From NCBI RefSeq assembly GCF_002208135.1, contig NZ_CP021647.1:313501-377500 (forward strand): a stretch of 64,000 nucleotides of DNA. The letters are read 5' to 3'. The stretch is from Pseudoalteromonas piscicida. Its GTDB lineage: Bacteria; Pseudomonadota; Gammaproteobacteria; Enterobacterales; Alteromonadaceae. Below, one piece after another: positions 8,536-16,429 of the stretch. Below the pieces are notes generated by a model. It was not told the DNA's origin, ran no database searches, and worked only from the letters and a program-made list of their open reading frames with translations. Positions within the stretch are counted from its first letter, which is position 1. Every line of letters begins with the position of its first letter. Made by a program: the position numbers and the translations under genes.

Positions 8536-9113
8536 AGCGAATGTGGCGTACAGTTATTGAGTTCCAGTAAGCTAGAGCTATTAGCCTCTACTCTTACGAT
8601 ACTTTTTGATTATTTCAAAGACACAGAAGGCTGAGATCAATACGTAGACTGTTTATAGTTAAACCTTTGTTTAAGTATACATGGGCAAGGTTTGCTATAG
8701 CTAAGAGACGTTGTAATGTTAAATTAATTGGGTAAAAACCTAACTAAGTATTTCTGTCAATTCATAATACGATCATACAGCAACAGCTATCTTGCTAAGC
8801 AAAGCGCTCAATATCAATGGTGTATCTCGGTTTGTATGTTTTAGAGCTGTGAATCTATCCAATAGATACAGCAAATAGTAATAGGGTGTGGAGTTAAATT
8901 TGTTAATACTTGTTAGGTATGTAGAACTCAATTAAGTATTATTCTTAACCAACATATAGTAGAAAAAAGCGAGCATAACCGAGCTCTTTTTATAGGGGTT
9001 ATAGCTCAAACGAGGATAAGGTACATATATTATTTCGACGCTTTTCGCAGCTAAAACATGCATGCTGATCTTAACTTATGCAAAACCCAGCGCTAAATCA
9101 ACAAAAAGGGAAA
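8536..9113. other. Long intergenic region, no gene seen
   Basis: About 580 bp, AT-rich, with no credible open frame, RNA gene or strong hairpin. It should hold the promoter of the TPR/S41 protein gene. Its length is unusual for this otherwise compact region, so decayed sequence or an unrecognised small RNA is possible. Confidence 0.4.
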
Positions 9114-10904
9114 ATGATGACGTATCTCAGTTTTTTAGTCCACATGAGAACAAGCTTAACTTTGGGCTGTGTGTTTGTTGCACAAACCATAGTTGCAGAG
9201 CCTATTCGGGTGTTGACGCCAACGAGCGAACAAGCGCATGTTGCACAGCAACTAACTGTTAAATCCCCAGTGGATTACCTAAATACACGGATCAACGCAC
9301 TCGCGTTGGTACGTAGCAAAAATTGGCAACAGGCGTTACCACAACTGCAAAAGCTTACTAAATCGTATCAAGATGACGGAGATACTTGGTATTTATTGGG
9401 ATTAACGCAAATACAATTAATGCATTATGAGCAAGCTATCATTGCGTTGAAAAAGGCGTTGTCACTGGGTGTTAACCTAACCAATATTCCTACCGGTTCG
9501 CGCCCCTCAAATGACATTATGATAAAAATTGCAGGCGCGTATGCTGCACTGGGTAAAGTGGATGAAGCTAATGAGTGGCTGAGTAAGTCCTTGTCAGCGC
9601 GGTACGACGAACGCAGTAGCTTAGCAACTAAAAGTGTTTTCGACTCCATTAAAGATAATCTGCAATTTCAGATACTTACAGGTAGTTATAAAGACACTTC
9701 GCTCACCAGAGATCAACAGTGGAACGCTGATTTAGATTTCTTGCTCTCAGAAATTAAGCGGTTACATGTTAACGAGCAGGCAAGTCACAACCCCGATTTA
9801 ATTACGTTGGCAGATAATTTGCGCTCAGATATACCCAAGTTAACTGATCAGCAAATTGTCTTCGGTATGATGCGAATGATAGGCACGCTTGGTAACGGAC
9901 ATAACTTTATCGTGCCGACTTTCGGAGAAAAAGGGAATTTCACTCGTTTGCCAGTGCAGTTTTATGCCTTTACCGATGGTCTGTATATTGTTGACGCCGA
10001 AGCTGAGTTTAGTGATTTAATCGGCTATAAAGTCACAGCCTTTGGGCAAACACCAACCGCACAAGCAATGGCGAAAGTTGCCAAGATTAATCCGCGAGAT
10101 AATGAAATGCAGCAGCTTTGGCTTGCGCCTTATTATCTCGCTATGCCCGAAGTACTCGCTGGACTAGAGTTGAGCGATGCGTCAAATGAAGTGTCTATCA
10201 CTGTAGATAATGCACAGAACATGCAAAAGACCATTCGCCTTAGTGGTCGAACATTTGAATTTCGCGGCTTTCCGACCTTGCCAGTAAATCATAAAAAAAG
10301 CCCACAATATCTGCAAAACGCCACCAAACCTTATTGGTACGAAGTGGATAAAAGCAATGGGGTTTTGTACGTACAATTTAATGCCGTTGCACAGATGAAA
10401 ACGCAGTCGTTAGCGCAATTTAGTGCTGAGTTGATAGAGACAATAAAACACGGTGAAGTAAACCACTTGGTGCTGGATTTACGACACAATAGTGGCGGCA
10501 ATGGATCCATCTTACCTCCATTACTAAAGGCACTGATTTATTTTGAAGCGGCAAAGCCTGCAGGCAAGTTATTTGTAGTGATGGGACGCAATACCTTTTC
10601 AGCAGCGCAAAACCTCTTAACCAATATTGATAGTTTTACCAATGCCATATTGGTTGGAGAGCCAAGTGGTTCTCGGCCAAACCATATTGGTGAAGCTGGA
10701 AGGTTCCGTTTACCGTTTAGTGGGGTGTTTGGACTCGTTTCGTCGCAGTTTCATCAAACTTCTCGCGCGGAAGACCACCGTATTTGGATTGCACCACATA
10801 TGCCGGTATTGCCAGACGCTACAAGCTACTTCAATGGTGTCGATCCCGCTATTAAGGCCATTTATAGTGTATTGGATAAAAACATCGATGGTTTAGTTAA
10901 GTAA
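9114..10904 (+). CDS. Exported TPR and S41-protease-like protein
   Basis: I start the gene at the ATG pair 9114/9117, where AAGGG lies just upstream and the protein opens with a signal peptide (about 26 aa, ending near IVAEP). The product of about 596 aa has TPR-like helices about 45-170 (WYLLGLTQIQLMHYEQAIIALKKA) and a tail-specific protease (S41) fold about 400-580. The S41 core shows VNHLVLDLRHNSGGNG and RNTFSAAQN, where the Ser is the usual nucleophile. The general-base lysine expected about 25 residues later appears to be replaced (GEPSGSRPNH), as in S41 members with altered active sites or lost activity. No PDZ domain is evident. It is probably periplasmic. The next gene in the same direction also encodes an exported enzyme with TPRs. 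Confidence 0.75.
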   Translation: MMTYLSFLVHMRTSLTLGCVFVAQTIVAEPIRVLTPTSEQAHVAQQLTVKSPVDYLNTRINALALVRSKNWQQALPQLQKLTKSYQDDGDTWYLLGLTQIQLMHYEQAIIALKKALSLGVNLTNIPTGSRPSNDIMIKIAGAYAALGKVDEANEWLSKSLSARYDERSSLATKSVFDSIKDNLQFQILTGSYKDTSLTRDQQWNADLDFLLSEIKRLHVNEQASHNPDLITLADNLRSDIPKLTDQQIVFGMMRMIGTLGNGHNFIVPTFGEKGNFTRLPVQFYAFTDGLYIVDAEAEFSDLIGYKVTAFGQTPTAQAMAKVAKINPRDNEMQQLWLAPYYLAMPEVLAGLELSDASNEVSITVDNAQNMQKTIRLSGRTFEFRGFPTLPVNHKKSPQYLQNATKPYWYEVDKSNGVLYVQFNAVAQMKTQSLAQFSAELIETIKHGEVNHLVLDLRHNSGGNGSILPPLLKALIYFEAAKPAGKLFVVMGRNTFSAAQNLLTNIDSFTNAILVGEPSGSRPNHIGEAGRFRLPFSGVFGLVSSQFHQTSRAEDHRIWIAPHMPVLPDATSYFNGVDPAIKAIYSVLDKNIDGLVK

Positions 10905-11149
10905 CTATCGCGTTAGTTGAGCGCTTTTTTAAGTCAAATCATAAAAGGAAGTGGCATAAATGATAGTTGCAGCAGCGTGATGATTGGGTTGTTTTCTTTG
11001 CGATTGCCGCATTGCTGTATTTCTCTGTTTAAGAGTATGCACTGATTATCTAGAAAGTAAGCTAGCAAAAAGAGGGACTTGTGGTGCTATCAATTCCTGA
11101 GCCAGTATGCTAGTTTTGTTAGTGAAATCAACTAAATGGAATAATAATA

Positions 11150-12346
11150 ATGAGAATTGGTAAGGCAGTTCAGTGTTTGTTTGCTGTGACTTTAGCGGCT
11201 TTCTTTTCGGATTCAGCAATGGCAGAGTCCGAAGGAAAGACAAATCAAGGATATGAGCAACAAACAAAAACCTTGATGTCAAAAGTGCTTGATGAAAAGA
11301 GAACTTTTACAATTCAACTACCCAAAAATTATCACTCAAACACCAATAAAAAATACCCTGTTATTTATCGCCTTGATGGTAAAGGCAATCTCCCGTTGAT
11401 GACCGCAGTGCTTGAGCGTTTGCAACAAGCAAACGTTTCTGCGGCACCTGAAGTTATCATTGTTGCAATCGAAAATACTGACAGGTTAAGAGATCTCTAT
11501 CCAACTAAGAATAAAGAACCTGCTGGACCTATGGATATCGGCGGCGGGGCACCCAAGTTTTTAGAGTTTATCGAGACTGAGCTTATTCCTTATGTGAACC
11601 AGACCTACCGCACTCATGATTTTAAAGTCATTGCCGGTGCATCTGCAGCGGGTACTTTTGCTCTTTATGCTTTGCAGGCAAAGCCTGAGCTATTTCAAGC
11701 GCATATTGCTTATAGTCCAGCGGTATGGTGGAACTTTGGCGCGACAGCAAAGAGTACTAAAGCGTTTATTTCCAAAACGAAGCAGTTAGATAACTTTCTA
11801 TATATAACAATTGGTGAGGAAGGCGGCGTGATGCGCGAAAGATATGACGATATGGCGCGCTTTCTAGCAGAAAATCAACCACATGATTTGCGATTTTTCA
11901 GCGAGGCTTACGACAATGTTCCTCATGGACTTGTGTCTGCAGCTGGTATTTTTAGCGCGTATCAAAAGCTGTTTTTGCCAACCCAAATGCCTGCTCGAGC
12001 GTATACCGGTGAATTGAGCTCTATAACTAAGTATTATCAACAACTGTCTGCTCAATATGGCGAGGTTTTTGAGCCACAGGAAGCAGTGATCAGAGAACTT
12101 GGCTATTACCACGTAAGCATGGGTAACGTGAAAGAAGCAATTAAGTTGTTTAAGTTTGGCGTTTCACGCTATCCAAATAATGCAGATGCCTACAACGGCT
12201 TAGCATATGGCTATGAAACCGACAAACAATACCAAGCATCTTTAGAGCAAGTAAACAAAGCGCTGGCATTGTCATCGAAGGGTGATGGTGGCTACGATGT
12301 CTTTGTTGCTCGTAAAGAGCGGCTAACTAAATTACTGGGTGAGTGA
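11150..12346 (+). CDS. Exported esterase (alpha/beta hydrolase, esterase D/Fes-like) with C-terminal TPR
   Basis: The 398-aa protein has a signal peptide (MRIGKAVQCLFAVTLAAFF..., cleavage likely after SAMA). The body from about 30 to 270 is of the esterase D / IroE type: YPVIYRLDGKGN, VIIVAIENTDRLRDLYP, and nucleophile elbow IAGASAAGTFALYAL with Ser near residue 166. A late catalytic His is likely in NVPHGLVSAAG. Residues about 310-390 form TPR-like helices (YYHVSMGNVKEAIKLFKFGV, NADAYNGLAYGYETD). Relatives hydrolyse siderophore esters or acyl/feruloyl esters; the substrate here cannot be called. The gene is separated from the preceding S41-like gene by 245 bp and is followed by a hairpin terminator. 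Confidence 0.8.
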   Translation: MRIGKAVQCLFAVTLAAFFSDSAMAESEGKTNQGYEQQTKTLMSKVLDEKRTFTIQLPKNYHSNTNKKYPVIYRLDGKGNLPLMTAVLERLQQANVSAAPEVIIVAIENTDRLRDLYPTKNKEPAGPMDIGGGAPKFLEFIETELIPYVNQTYRTHDFKVIAGASAAGTFALYALQAKPELFQAHIAYSPAVWWNFGATAKSTKAFISKTKQLDNFLYITIGEEGGVMRERYDDMARFLAENQPHDLRFFSEAYDNVPHGLVSAAGIFSAYQKLFLPTQMPARAYTGELSSITKYYQQLSAQYGEVFEPQEAVIRELGYYHVSMGNVKEAIKLFKFGVSRYPNNADAYNGLAYGYETDKQYQASLEQVNKALALSSKGDGGYDVFVARKERLTKLLGE

Positions 12347-12360
12347 TAATCAACATGTGT

Positions 12361-12397
12361 AAATAGACCACTGAGGTAATCGATGTGGTCTATTTGT
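12361..12397. terminator. Hairpin terminator after the esterase gene, possibly bidirectional
   Basis: Perfect 11-bp stem AAATAGACCAC / GTGGTCTATTT with a 13-nt loop, placed between the esterase gene and the convergent NTF2-like gene. The A-rich left arm and T-rich right arm allow use from both sides. Confidence 0.7.
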
Positions 12398-12414
12398 TGG
12401 GTATTTAATGCCAC

Positions 12415-12846
12415 TTAAAAATAGTGGCGAATACGCTTTATTTTTTCGCCGTTAAACTCAAACAGTGTCATAAGCTTTTGCTTATTTTCTTTTTCATCCT
12501 TGTTGCCTTGCTGATCAACGCAAGGATGCAAATACTCAACGGTCACGGCATTAAGGCCTTCAATGATGTTTGTTATTTGGATATCACATTTGCCATATTG
12601 GCCCAGATAACTGAGTAGGCCTTTTTTGTATTCTTCTTTTGACAACACGGCATTAAAGCGAGGATGCTCGAATGAGGCGTCTGGCGTTAAAAGCGTCAGT
12701 AGGTGGGTAACATCAGACTCTTTTGAATATTGGTGTTCAACGGCTTTTTGTGCCTCGAAGTAAGCGTTAACCTTGTTACTCAGTGCTTCTGCAGAGCAAA
12801 GACTTGAAACCAGCATGAGTGGCAGCAGTGCATATCGAACTTTCAT
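12415..12846 (-). CDS. Exported SnoaL/NTF2-like protein, 143 aa
   Basis: The start is the ATG at 12846, because AAGGA lies 9 nt upstream and the protein then begins with a signal peptide (MKVRYALLPLMLVSSLCSAEA). The mature part looks like a SnoaL/NTF2 cone fold: helices with VEHQYSKESDVTHLLTLLTP, then FEHPRFNAVLSKEEYKKGL, then beta strands ending IKRIRHYF. The LTPDASFEHPRF region is the usual pocket-lining segment. Two Cys in the mature chain (GKCDIQ and LHPCVDQQ) could form a disulfide in the periplasm. Members bind or turn over small ligands; no catalytic assignment is possible. It is convergent with the esterase gene and probably transcribed alone. Confidence 0.7.
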   Translation of the reverse strand: MKVRYALLPLMLVSSLCSAEALSNKVNAYFEAQKAVEHQYSKESDVTHLLTLLTPDASFEHPRFNAVLSKEEYKKGLLSYLGQYGKCDIQITNIIEGLNAVTVEYLHPCVDQQGNKDEKENKQKLMTLFEFNGEKIKRIRHYF

Positions 12847-13216
12847 TATGATTTTCCTTAATTTAACCCCGGCTCGGGATAAGAATTTAAAAACTAGGGA
12901 ACTATAAGCCTGTTTCAAGATCAGATCTATCGACCAAAAAAGAAAGTAATCTATAAAGGAACACGCATGATAGGGCTAAATAGCTTGTTTTGTCTACAAT
13001 ACTCACCTGCGCACAAGGCTTCGGCTGATTTAAACATAAATAATATTTAGTTTGCAAAGCGGCTCAATTTGGATGTTAACGCTCTTTATTAAGAAAGTAG
13101 TCGTAATGTGTTGTAATGTATTTGCCAGTTATAACAGCCTAAAATGAGTCGGGAAAAGGGATGACTAAACATCATCAATGAGCTGACTTATATACTAACT
13201 TATCCAAAGGATTGTT
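12847..13216. other. Intergenic region at the left edge of the accessory island
   Basis: About 370 bp carrying the promoter region of the NTF2-like gene on one side and of the 226-aa gene on the other. No gene or RNA was recognised. The following 3 kb differ from the flanks in gene content. Confidence 0.4.
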
Positions 13217-13897
13217 ATGAACTCTGAAAATACTAAAACAGTTAATCCTGCTATTATCGCAGCAATTATAGCTTCAGCAACTGAGGCTGCAAAAGGTATC
13301 GCTGAAAGTGCAGCATCGTCAGTTAGTGGGGAACCGACAGGTGTATTTATTAATAGAACACAATGGTCTTTTTCACCCAGGAACAACTGCAATCTGCCAG
13401 TTCATGGCCACTGGGGAGAAACACCAAGTAGTGTAAAATCTGCTGGACCAACATTGGAGAAATTAATAGAAGATGGAAAAACTCCTCTAGAAGCTGCTCT
13501 GATAGTTAATGCGTCTAAAGCTGACCAAGAGAGCCTTTCTTGTGTTTTTAATTTGAAAGGAGATGGAATTGGTGGCGAGTCGCTCGCGGTATTCGATATT
13601 GATGAAGATAAGTATGGTGATCAACTGTCAGTTGCTTGCTATCTTAAAAAAAAGCCCGGTGGGGATTATTACGCAGGGGTAAGTTTGAGCCAAGGTAATT
13701 GGATTGGAGATCAAGCGAATGGAGAAGGTGAGGAACTAATAGATCATATCAAAAATGTACACAACTATGGATGCCAAATCTCAAATGGTCAAAGTAAAAC
13801 TGTATCAATAGGGGAAGGAATTCACCAAATCACAGTAATATTTACAGCTGGGGAAAAAGTATACTTTGAGGTAGGTGAAGGAAAAGGAACTAGTTAA
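13217..13897 (+). CDS. Hypothetical 226-aa protein, probable beta-sandwich
   Basis: I do not recognise the family. The ATG has a good ribosome binding site (AAGGA, 7 nt upstream). Residues 8-38 form an Ala/Ile-rich amphipathic helix (NPAIIAAIIASATEAAKGIA) that is not a standard signal peptide because it has no basic start. The remainder looks all-beta, with aromatic and Gly-rich strands (NRTQWSFSPRNNCNLPVHG, LSVACYLKKKPGGDYYAGVS, IHQITVIFTAGEKVYFEVG). Four cysteines occur (CNLP, SCVF, ACYL, GCQI). An N-terminal helix on a beta sandwich is seen in several small pore-forming proteins such as actinoporins and aegerolysins, but I can see no definite signature, so this is only a suggestion. It stands alone beside a transposase, which fits a transferred cargo gene. 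Confidence 0.6.
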   Translation: MNSENTKTVNPAIIAAIIASATEAAKGIAESAASSVSGEPTGVFINRTQWSFSPRNNCNLPVHGHWGETPSSVKSAGPTLEKLIEDGKTPLEAALIVNASKADQESLSCVFNLKGDGIGGESLAVFDIDEDKYGDQLSVACYLKKKPGGDYYAGVSLSQGNWIGDQANGEGEELIDHIKNVHNYGCQISNGQSKTVSIGEGIHQITVIFTAGEKVYFEVGEGKGTS

Positions 13898-13929
13898 TAC
13901 TAAAAAATATCAGCTAATGCAACAACGCT

Positions 13930-15179
13930 GACACCCATTGCTATTTTGAACATAGCTAGAACAGTTTGCTGTTTGTAAACGATGTAACAACGGGCGCATA
14001 ACGCATATAGAAGCACGTTGATTTGGACCTTTTGGTGCTACTTTACATCAAAGCCTGTTCGCTAGGCACCACAGAGATCTGTAAATACAACAGTTATGGA
14101 TTTTCGAGTTAATCGTGTTCGTCTTGCTAAGTCAGCAAGCGCTCGCAGTTTGTTAGGTTTGTCCGTCGTCGTTTTTGCAGTGTTTCACAGTAAGCGGTTA
14201 TTGTTCGCTCTCGACCAACTGCACCATGGAATACCCGAGAAAATTGTGTGGTGAGTTTTATCCAGTTCTCAGGCTCTATATTTAATCGAGTAAGAATGGG
14301 TTGTGCTTCATTGATATACCCGCGTTTATCGGCGCGAATACATTGGCCTGTGAGTTCAACCAACTCAATATAGGACTTGAGTTCAAAAGGCAGGCCTTTA
14401 GACATATGTTTTCGTGGGCTGCCAGCAAAGCGTAGTAGGCTTTTTGGTTGTTTACCTAATTTCGTATGGTCAATGCGTTTTTTGATGCTGGTGTAGTCTG
14501 AGGTCTCAGGCGTTGCTGCGATTTTGGCTCTAATGGGGTTTAGGTCTACGTAAACGAGACAAGCAGCCAATGCCGCCTCGTCCAGCAGCGCTTGGGATTT
14601 AAATCGTCCTTCCCAAAACCGACCTGTACAGTTATCTTCTTTATTTGCTCTGCGGGCGATGTCTTCGTTGAGTACTCGCATAAACCAGCTAATATCTGCC
14701 AGTCTTTCTTTGTACTTATCAACCAGCTCATTGAGTATAAATTGCTCCGATTCACTGAGTGGCTCACCTTCGATAAATTTTTGGCTTATCCAATTGCCTT
14801 TAAATAGCTTGTGCCATCGTATCACAACTGCTTTATCAGACAGGCGCTTAGCCTTTCTATCATCAACATATAAAACAATGTGGGTGTGATTACTCATCAC
14901 AGCATAAGCACAGACATCGATGCAAAATACGGTTGCCAACATTAGGAGCTTTTCTTCAACCCAATCCCGTCGGTGTTCGTATGATTTGCCAGTAAACTTA
15001 TCTTCACCGCATAAAAATGCGCGCCTTACGCAACGGGAGATACAGTGGTAGTATTTGGTGTCGGTTAAACTGATTTGTCTTTTAAGGGCAGTTGCCATAG
15101 TTTGGTTTCCTCAATCCTTTGAGTGCAGAACAAAAGCTTAAGGGGGATCTTTGGAAGGTGCAAATTAGTGATGGGTGTC
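13930..15179 (-). mobile_element. RAYT transposase unit with inverted ATGGGTGTC boundary motifs
   Basis: The transposase gene is bracketed by GACACCCAT at 13930-13938 and its reverse complement ATGGGTGTC at 15171-15179. Immediately outside the right motif, after about 25 bp, a truncated phage gene begins, so the unit probably lies at an insertion junction. REP-associated tyrosine transposases act on short palindromic ends rather than classical long inverted repeats, and a 9-bp inverted pair would suit this. Exact boundaries are inferred. Confidence 0.5.
14127..15098 (-). CDS. REP-associated tyrosine transposase (Y1/HUH family)
   Basis: The 323-aa protein carries the HUH metal-binding motif in AVMSNHTHIVLYVDD (about residue 70) and the paired family signature GRFWEGRFKSQALLDE...CLVYVDLNPIRA (about 158-195), both typical of the Y1_Tnp transposases related to IS200/IS605. 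The N-terminal TKYYHCISRCVRRAFLCGED also fits. The length exceeds IS200 TnpA (about 150 aa) and matches the RAYT group with an added C-terminal domain (about 220-323), which is basic and probably binds DNA. RAYTs cut and join single-stranded DNA through a tyrosine and are linked to dispersed palindromic repeats. The gene is intact. Confidence 0.88.
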   Translation of the reverse strand: MATALKRQISLTDTKYYHCISRCVRRAFLCGEDKFTGKSYEHRRDWVEEKLLMLATVFCIDVCAYAVMSNHTHIVLYVDDRKAKRLSDKAVVIRWHKLFKGNWISQKFIEGEPLSESEQFILNELVDKYKERLADISWFMRVLNEDIARRANKEDNCTGRFWEGRFKSQALLDEAALAACLVYVDLNPIRAKIAATPETSDYTSIKKRIDHTKLGKQPKSLLRFAGSPRKHMSKGLPFELKSYIELVELTGQCIRADKRGYINEAQPILTRLNIEPENWIKLTTQFSRVFHGAVGRERTITAYCETLQKRRRTNLTNCERLLT

Positions 15180-15202
15180 TGGGTTAAATTACGGCCACCT
15201 GA

Positions 15203-15418
15203 GCTGCCAAAGCCATGTGGGAGTGTATTCAACGCGGCATCGCCACATTTAGCCTCATACTAGCTGAAGGCAACTCAACACTCTTCCCAGAAATACCAAT
15301 AACAGTAAGCGGCTTTAAGTCACAGGTCGATAATAGTAATTGGATACTAGTGCAAGTTACCCATTCACTCAGCAGTGCCGGTTACACCTCTTCGCTTGAG
15401 CTTGAAATTAAACACTAG
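15203..15418 (+). pseudogene. Remnant of P2-like phage late control gene D (C-terminal ~70 codons)
   Basis: The frame read from 15203 gives AKAMWECIQRGIATFSLIL, then PEIPITVSGFKSQVDNSNWI, then VQVTHSLSSAGYTSSLELE before the stop. This is the recognisable C-terminus of the gpD tail/late-control family (the AKAxWxxLQRG, ITVSGFKxxID and VTHxLxxxGYTTSLELE pattern). A stop at 15200-15202 closes the frame upstream, and the remaining roughly 250 N-terminal codons are absent from this window. The cut falls beside the transposase unit, so insertion or deletion there probably removed the rest. In P2-like prophages gene D is the last gene of the tail operon and is often followed by cargo genes, here a toxin-antitoxin pair. 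Confidence 0.75.
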
Positions 15419-15447
15419 AACAGGCGCAAATATCAGAATGAAATAAC

Positions 15448-15523
15448 CGGTCTAAATTTGGTTCGAAGGTTGCAATCTAAACCATATCGGTCTATATTTA
15501 GTTCGCGGTCTAAATATAGACCG
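15448..15523. promoter_or_regulatory. Repeated operator upstream of the toxin-antitoxin genes
   Basis: A perfect 14-bp inverted repeat, CGGTCTATATTTAG (15488-15501) and CTAAATATAGACCG (15510-15523), has an 8-nt spacer. A third copy, CGGTCTAAATTTGGTTCG at 15448-15465, matches 15488-15505 at 16 of 18 positions and starts exactly 40 bp earlier, about four helical turns. The block ends 52 bp before the antitoxin start. Such multi-site palindromes are where antitoxin or antitoxin-toxin complexes bind to repress their own promoter. The role is inferred from position. Confidence 0.65.
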
Positions 15524-15575
15524 ATATTATTAGGAAATACAACGTACATTTATGAGCAACTTGGGATTTGGATAG

Positions 15576-15812
15576 ATGAAACTAGCAACCATAAGCCAAA
15601 TGAAGGCCAATGCGGCAAACTTGCCCGATGAACTTGGTTTTAGTCCGTTGTTTGTAACACAAAATGGCAAAGAGTCATTAGTGGTGCAAACACATGAGGC
15701 TTACCAGCATCAGCAAGAAAAGATGGCATTCATGACGCTACTATTACAATCGCGAAAAGACATCGAAGCAGGTAAGACCGCGCCGCTAGATGACTTTTTA
15801 AGTTCAATATAA
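15576..15812 (+). CDS. Type II antitoxin, Phd/YefM-like
   Basis: The 78-aa protein has the Phd/YefM layout: an N-terminal DNA-binding part with an early beta strand and helix (MKLATISQMKANAANLPDEL), the strand pair PLFVTQNGKESLVVQTHEAY, and a C-terminal acidic helical tail (SRKDIEAGKTAPLDDFLSSI) that would wrap the toxin. It precedes the toxin gene by 12 bp, the normal antitoxin-first order. The protein should neutralise the toxin and, with it, repress the operon through the inverted repeats upstream. The gene sits directly behind a phage gene D remnant, so it was probably prophage cargo. Confidence 0.85.
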   Translation: MKLATISQMKANAANLPDELGFSPLFVTQNGKESLVVQTHEAYQHQQEKMAFMTLLLQSRKDIEAGKTAPLDDFLSSI

Positions 15813-15824
15813 AACATGTAGATT

Positions 15825-16157
15825 ATGAAGAATGTAAATTTTAAAATTACTGAAAACGCACAATTCCAAATTAAAGACGCAATCAAATGGCGCGCTCATA
15901 ATGAGTGTGAACAGATAGCGAGGGACAAAATAAAGTCGACAATAACAGACTTTCAAACTCAGTTGAAAACGTTTCCTGAATGCGGTAAAGCGTGCCAATA
16001 CTTCGACGTTCCTGAATACAGAGAAATAGTTAAGGGTGACTATCGGTTTGTGTATGAGATATGCCAAACTGACAATAATTTTGATATTTACATTTTGATT
16101 TTTTGTCATGTAAAGATGGACTACGAGACGCTACTCAAGCAGTCCATTTATTTTTAA
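15825..16157 (+). CDS. Type II toxin, RelE/ParE family
   Basis: The 110-aa protein shows the RelE/ParE fold pattern: helical N-terminal half with an early A-I-K-W segment (QIKDAIKWRAHNECEQIARD), a Cys-containing turn (KTFPECGKACQYF), then the diagnostic strands PEYREIVKGDYRFVYEI and FDIYILIFCHVKMDYETLL. RelE members cleave mRNA on the ribosome and ParE members poison gyrase. Residues for ribosomal cleavage cannot be assigned with confidence, so the target is open. The toxin follows the antitoxin by 12 bp. The R-E-x-V-x-G-x-Y-R-x-x-Y core is intact, so the toxin is probably functional. Confidence 0.85.
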   Translation: MKNVNFKITENAQFQIKDAIKWRAHNECEQIARDKIKSTITDFQTQLKTFPECGKACQYFDVPEYREIVKGDYRFVYEICQTDNNFDIYILIFCHVKMDYETLLKQSIYF

Positions 16158-16177
16158 ACAAAACAAAACAAAGCCAG

Positions 16178-16205
16178 CTACTCACCCTGAGTAGAAACCC
16201 TTTTT
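16178..16205 (+). terminator. Weak hairpin after the toxin gene
   Basis: A 6-bp stem CTACTC / GAGTAG with a 5-nt loop is followed by AAACCCTTTTT, 20 bp after the toxin stop codon. The stem is short, so this is a tentative terminator. The rest of 16206-16429 holds no recognisable feature. Confidence 0.3.
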
Positions 16206-16429
16206 AAGTAAATTACAGTAAATCGCTAATAGCTAGTTAAGAAAGCAAATTAAAAGGGCAGACAAAAAATAGTTGGCTTTGTTCGTTCATTAAACATTTA
16301 AGCCAACTGTCATTTCCGCTTAATGCGGCTTTACCACCGTCCGCTCATAGCACAATGCGACCGTCAGATTATATGCAGTAGAGTCGCGCTGAGCTACAAC
16401 ACGCACCATAACGGCTAGCAAGCTTAAGC

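Noticed and set aside
15804..16109. Minus-strand open frame over the toxin gene
   Set aside because: Shadow of the toxin frame; the plus-strand protein has a clear RelE/ParE pattern.
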